Part shown: piece by piece, positions 31,336-34,167 of the stretch | How the letters are laid out: every line of letters begins with the position of its first letter | Numbering within the stretch: the first letter of the stretch is position 1 | DNA from: SZUA-584 sp964441275 | GTDB lineage: Bacteria; Bacillota; Clostridia; Christensenellales; SZUA-584 | Reading direction: 5' to 3' | DNA: 34,167 nucleotides | Assembly (NCBI GenBank): GCA_964441275.1 | Contig: CAYTUG010000021.1 | Span: 1 to 34,167, forward strand | Notes under the pieces: generated by a model | Database searches by the model: none | Told to the model about the DNA's origin: nothing | What the model saw: only the letters and a program-made list of their open reading frames with translations | Translations under genes and position numbers: made by a program

Positions 31336-32454
31336 TCAGTTGATATCATTTAGATATGAGAATTCCGGTTCATTTAGGAAGACCGTATTTAGTACCGATT
31401 CGGTAAGAGTTCCAAACAGCGGACCACAGCTGACTTGATTCATCCCGGGGGCGCCGTTGTATTCGATAAATATCGGGTTTCCATCCTTGTCGATAGCAAA
31501 ATCCCAGCCAAGGATACGAAAATGCGCGATGTCTTGATGCGCATCGCGAATGATCGCCAGTACCCGCTGATAGGAAGGAACTAAAACCCTGTTAAAAATA
31601 GTTCCGCCGGGATGACTTGCCGTCCATTGTGATCGTTTGTTCATAGCCTTTGAACCAAGACTTCCATCGGGACTAATCGGACAGGCCAGCCCGCCGGCGG
31701 AGATGTTATCCAGACGAGAGTCTGCCACCCCCATACGCAATATTGCAGAGGAAATATGAACTTCGCCCCGAAATAAAAAGGAAATTACTCGAATGGTGTT
31801 TAAAGATTCGGGATGGATAGATGCCAGCGTCTGATGTTGCTCTGTCACTTCTTGAACGATATAGTTGGTTCCATAGGATTTCATCAACGTTCCAAGATCT
31901 ATATCGTGGTGGTCTTTTTTTTCATAGAAGAATATCCCCGCACCTTCCCCGCTGTAGACGGCCGGTTTTATGACAAAGCGTTCTTCAGATTCCAACAAAG
32001 ATTTCGCCTGCGAAAAATGGAGGATTCGGCCTAAGTCATCATAGAAACAATGATTGCTGTTTCTAAGTATGGTACGGGGCTGCTTTAGACCGGGAAACAA
32101 CCGCTTATAAAAGCATTTATCCGTATACGCATGACGAAAGTCGGTTTGATTTAACGCCGGGTAGATCCTTTTCCAATAAATATCTTCCGGTATGTAACGG
32201 GGATCGTACTTTGTGTCCTGAAAGCAATAGAGATCATACCACATCTTGGAAGGCTTTATGCCGTATTTGCTCCAAAAGGACAACACCTGAGAACGAAACT
32301 GACGACGGCTGCCCTGGTAACCTCCCCGGACCGTTTTTAGTTGGCGTCGGCAAGCGGCACGCGCATTTCGCGCCTCTGCGCAAAGATCTACCTTTTGATA
32401 AACCGAGCGGCAAAACCTCTCCCAACGACTAGCTTGATTCACTATTGTTTGCAT
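31336..32454 (-). CDS. ATP-grasp enzyme (sugar-transfer associated type)
   Basis: 372 residues. A helical N-terminal part (about 1-110) is rich in Arg and aromatics. The ATP-grasp fold follows: FVIKP with K163, glycine loop SGEGAG (168-173), IVQEV with E202, NTIRVISF with R222, DNISAGG (249-255), GWDFAID with D318 and FIEYNGAPG with E331 and N333 as Mg ligands. The pattern fits the family called sugar-transfer associated ATP-grasp, found in polysaccharide and alpha-amino-acid ligase settings. It should activate a carboxylate with ATP and join it to an amine. It starts inside the upstream opine dehydrogenase gene (13-bp overlap) with AGGGG as ribosome binding site, so the two are translationally coupled. 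Confidence 0.85.
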   Translation of the reverse strand: MQTIVNQASRWERFCRSVYQKVDLCAEARNARAACRRQLKTVRGGYQGSRRQFRSQVLSFWSKYGIKPSKMWYDLYCFQDTKYDPRYIPEDIYWKRIYPALNQTDFRHAYTDKCFYKRLFPGLKQPRTILRNSNHCFYDDLGRILHFSQAKSLLESEERFVIKPAVYSGEGAGIFFYEKKDHHDIDLGTLMKSYGTNYIVQEVTEQHQTLASIHPESLNTIRVISFLFRGEVHISSAILRMGVADSRLDNISAGGLACPISPDGSLGSKAMNKRSQWTASHPGGTIFNRVLVPSYQRVLAIIRDAHQDIAHFRILGWDFAIDKDGNPIFIEYNGAPGMNQVSCGPLFGTLTESVLNTVFLNEPEFSYLNDIN

Positions 32455-33527
32455 CCTAAACCCCTATCTTTTAAAATCTGTTCCAACCGGTCCCGCCCCA
32501 ATCGCTCTACTGTTCTGCCCTCCAGCCGTAAATCCCGACCCAAAGCAGCTGAGGCGGTCTCGATCAAAGAAGTGCAGATAGGGGTTGCTGCCCCATACTC
32601 CAGACCCAGCGTTTCCAACAAAACCAGCCCTTGGGGCACATCCTCAGAAATAAAGCGGGAATCAACCACAGTGGGCCCCCGTAATGGATTGGGCATATTG
32701 GCATACTCAAAGAAAACAGTTTTCGCATCCTTTTGCTCATCTAATGTGTTGCGGTATTTACAAGCCTCCACGTAGGAAACACGCTCGCACCCCAACTTCT
32801 CCAGTACATCCAGCTTCTCATGATCCAGCGCCTCCAGTATGCGCCATACGCTGGGGGTGAAAACTTCTCTATACATATAATAGTTGCCTTCGGTCGCTTC
32901 TATCCGCGCAATGCTCATAATGGCCCCAACGGTATGTACAATCAGATTGGGATTGTGCAGTGCGGCTTCCACAATCGAACGAAGATAGGTGAACGGAAAT
33001 CCCAATTGAAGTAACGCCGTCTTGCATCTTTTTAGGTGGCTTGCAGGGTAGATGCCCAAAGGATTCCTGACATTGCGAAAGCTCACCTTTACCGTGCCGG
33101 GTTCCCGGATACGGCAATCGATAAAAGAGCTTTGCGCCTCCACAACACTTAAATCAAGACTAGGGCAATGCTTTAACACATATGCAGTCGAAAGATATCC
33201 GGGGTTAATCAAAAGAATCTGCCCATCCCGCAGATAAGGACTTACGCGTTTGATAAGCTCTTCGTGATAATTGCTTTGTATGTAAATCATGATGATTTTG
33301 CTGTCGCCCAGCCGGGATAAATCCCACGTAACTCGTTTTATTTTTGTAAATTTCGAAGTTCCATTTTCGATTAGATTAACCGCTCCATCATTTTCAAAGA
33401 GATGATTAAAATGCTTGTCGTGCATCGCGTGAGACGTTTTAATCAAAGTCACCTTAAAACCTCGCAAACTCAGATCTGCTGCAACTGTAGTGCCGGCATG
33501 ACCCGCACCAAGAATTGAAACATGCAT
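32442..33527 (-). CDS. NAD/NADP octopine/nopaline dehydrogenase family protein, paralogue 2
   Basis: 361 residues from ATG 33527, with AAAGGAGG at ideal spacing. SILGAGHAGTTVAADLSLRG (4-23) forms the dinucleotide loop; ALHNPNLIVHTVGAIMS (189-205) with H198 and FISEDVPQGLVLLETLG (292-308) with D297 form the catalytic pair. It is the first gene of the operon. The blocks RNVRNPLGIY, HNPNLIVHTV, EVFTPSVWRI and SYVEACKYRN are unchanged between both paralogues, while residues 51-80 and 161-170 differ strongly, consistent with different substrates or a heteromeric enzyme. Neither substrate can be told from sequence. Confidence 0.9.
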   Translation of the reverse strand: MHVSILGAGHAGTTVAADLSLRGFKVTLIKTSHAMHDKHFNHLFENDGAVNLIENGTSKFTKIKRVTWDLSRLGDSKIIMIYIQSNYHEELIKRVSPYLRDGQILLINPGYLSTAYVLKHCPSLDLSVVEAQSSFIDCRIREPGTVKVSFRNVRNPLGIYPASHLKRCKTALLQLGFPFTYLRSIVEAALHNPNLIVHTVGAIMSIARIEATEGNYYMYREVFTPSVWRILEALDHEKLDVLEKLGCERVSYVEACKYRNTLDEQKDAKTVFFEYANMPNPLRGPTVVDSRFISEDVPQGLVLLETLGLEYGAATPICTSLIETASAALGRDLRLEGRTVERLGRDRLEQILKDRGLGCKQ

Positions 33528-34068
33528 TGTAGCCTCCTTTGGATTACTTCTATCAGCCTGTTTTATGCGGTTTCGCTTTTTAATCCATAGCTTTATTTTC
33601 TGCCGTGCCGAAGATATATCTGAACCAAACGTTGTTTCGATGCATCAGCAGTTTCGACCGAGGTAAAAGCACAGCGAAGGTGCTTTTGGTTTTTACACCC
33701 GGTATCCTCACATTTCATGTGTGCGAGCCGGCTACAGCAAAGCTTTGCGCCGTGTTACGCAACAACAAACTTATTCATTGGTCCCGAAAACAGAACCGTG
33801 AGCGCGCTCTGCCTGAGGCCTTTTTGTTCAAATCCCTTTAAAATCCGTGCATCCCCGGGTGTTGGTTTTTTGCTTGAGTTCTTCACCGATATTAATGGAC
33901 ACCACGTTTAAGTTTTTCTCCGCAAATTGAAATTCGGGAAAAAACATAAAAACACACCCTAAAAAACATAAAAAGAGTGCTAAAGAGAGTGCTGAAGATT
34001 GTTGAACCCTTTATTTACTGATTACTCGAAATGTTAGCTTTTTCATGCAATGAATGCTGAACACTATA
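33528..34068 (-). other. Long leader of the opine/ATP-grasp operon, no firm gene
   Basis: About 540 bp between the promoter and the first gene. Two short minus frames are noteworthy: 33828-33947 (39 residues, MFFPEFQFAEKNLNVVSINI and so on, with AGGGTG upstream) and 33593-33718 (41 residues, MKCEDTGCKNQKHLRCAF and so on, without a ribosome binding site). Neither is recognised. The region may be a regulatory leader, a small-peptide region or a decayed gene. Confidence 0.35.
33974..33997 (-). repeat. Tandem 12-bp repeat in the operon leader
   Basis: AGAGTGCTAAAG (33974-33985) is followed directly by AGAGTGCTGAAG (33986-33997), one base different. The unit contains a single CIRCE half-site (GAGTGCTAA), but the opposing TTAGCACTC arm is absent, so it is not a CIRCE element. 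Confidence 0.6.
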
Positions 34069-34097
34069 AGCATACCCTGCACGATAATTATTGTCAA
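34069..34097 (-). promoter_or_regulatory. Sigma-A promoter upstream of the opine/ATP-grasp operon
   Basis: On the minus strand consensus TTGACA (34092-34097), 17-bp spacer, TATGCT (34069-34074). Nothing else on that strand lies between it and the operon except the long leader, so it is the likely operon promoter. Confidence 0.65.
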
Positions 34098-34167
34098 ACC
34101 ATGAATAAGAAAGATCGCGTCAACCCACTGTAGGGGATCAGAAAACAGGATATCCACCTACCAAACC

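Noticed and set aside
30216..33527. Staphylopine-type metallophore operon
   Set aside because: The opine dehydrogenase family fits, but the nicotianamine synthase-like and racemase genes and the ABC transporter that define that pathway are not visible; an ATP-grasp enzyme and a second dehydrogenase are there instead.
33974..33997. CIRCE operator in the opine operon leader
   Set aside because: Only one arm (GAGTGCTAA) occurs and it is tandemly repeated rather than inverted; HrcA needs both arms.
1..34167. CRISPR array
   Set aside because: Csm genes are present, but no series of regularly spaced direct repeats was seen anywhere in the window.

Overview
The window comes from an endospore-forming Bacillota, most likely a member of Clostridia. 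It carries dedicated sporulation and germination genes (cwlJ, gerQ, pdaA, gerM, spoIIGA, sigE), Gram-positive synteny blocks (gerM-rph-rdgB-phosphodiesterase; ireB-ruvX-DUF1292), a FeoAB iron system and a type III-A CRISPR locus. Genus cannot be set from sequence alone. Translation starts mostly have clear Shine-Dalgarno sites, and several real starts lie downstream of the longest open frame.

Layout. 1-2801 (minus) is the start of a csm operon: csm1/cas10, then csm2, with the rest beyond the left edge. 3078-4050 is a broken, internally deleted IS1182-like element. 4090-6705 (minus) is rpsO-pnp with a good promoter. 6749-7161 is an IS481-like relic. 7312-10663 is a spore cortex neighbourhood: a LysM/GH18 hydrolase on minus, diverging from cwlJ-gerQ, followed by pdaA. 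10753-13297 is feoAB with two matching dyads that look like a metalloregulator operator. 13309-15306 holds two small genes, a decayed DUF4163-like gene and a second IS481-like relic. 15372-17901 is an endonuclease IV-like gene, an Xaa-Pro peptidase and efp, ending in a strong terminator. 17997-21690 is a CDF metal exporter, then gerM-rph-rdgB-phosphodiesterase. 21771-23390 is spoIIGA-sigE with an unusual 182-nt gene overlap. 23444-24010 is an hsp20 gene under a perfect CIRCE element. 24116-27541 is a cysteine desulfurase, a very small membrane protein, ireB, ruvX, a DUF1292 protein with a poly-acidic tail, and a YhhN-family membrane protein. 28059-28867 is a secreted peptidoglycan-binding protein.

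The right end is accessory. A scrambled IS481/IS3-like relic (28900-29840) precedes a three-gene minus-strand operon (30216-33527): two opine dehydrogenase paralogues, about 64% identical, flank an ATP-grasp enzyme. A TTGACA/TATGCT promoter lies about 540 bp upstream. This operon is the best candidate for an undescribed pathway: reductive condensation of an amino acid with a 2-oxo acid, followed by ATP-dependent ligation. A second unexpected signal is an exact 38-bp repeat shared, in inverted orientation, between the ribosome binding site/start codon of the small membrane protein gene (25341-25378) and the interior of the transposase relic (29234-29271). In the relic it separates two diverged copies of one transposase segment and supplies the second with a start codon.

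No tRNA, rRNA, riboswitch or CRISPR array was recognised. All calls come from reading the sequence; no database search was possible.
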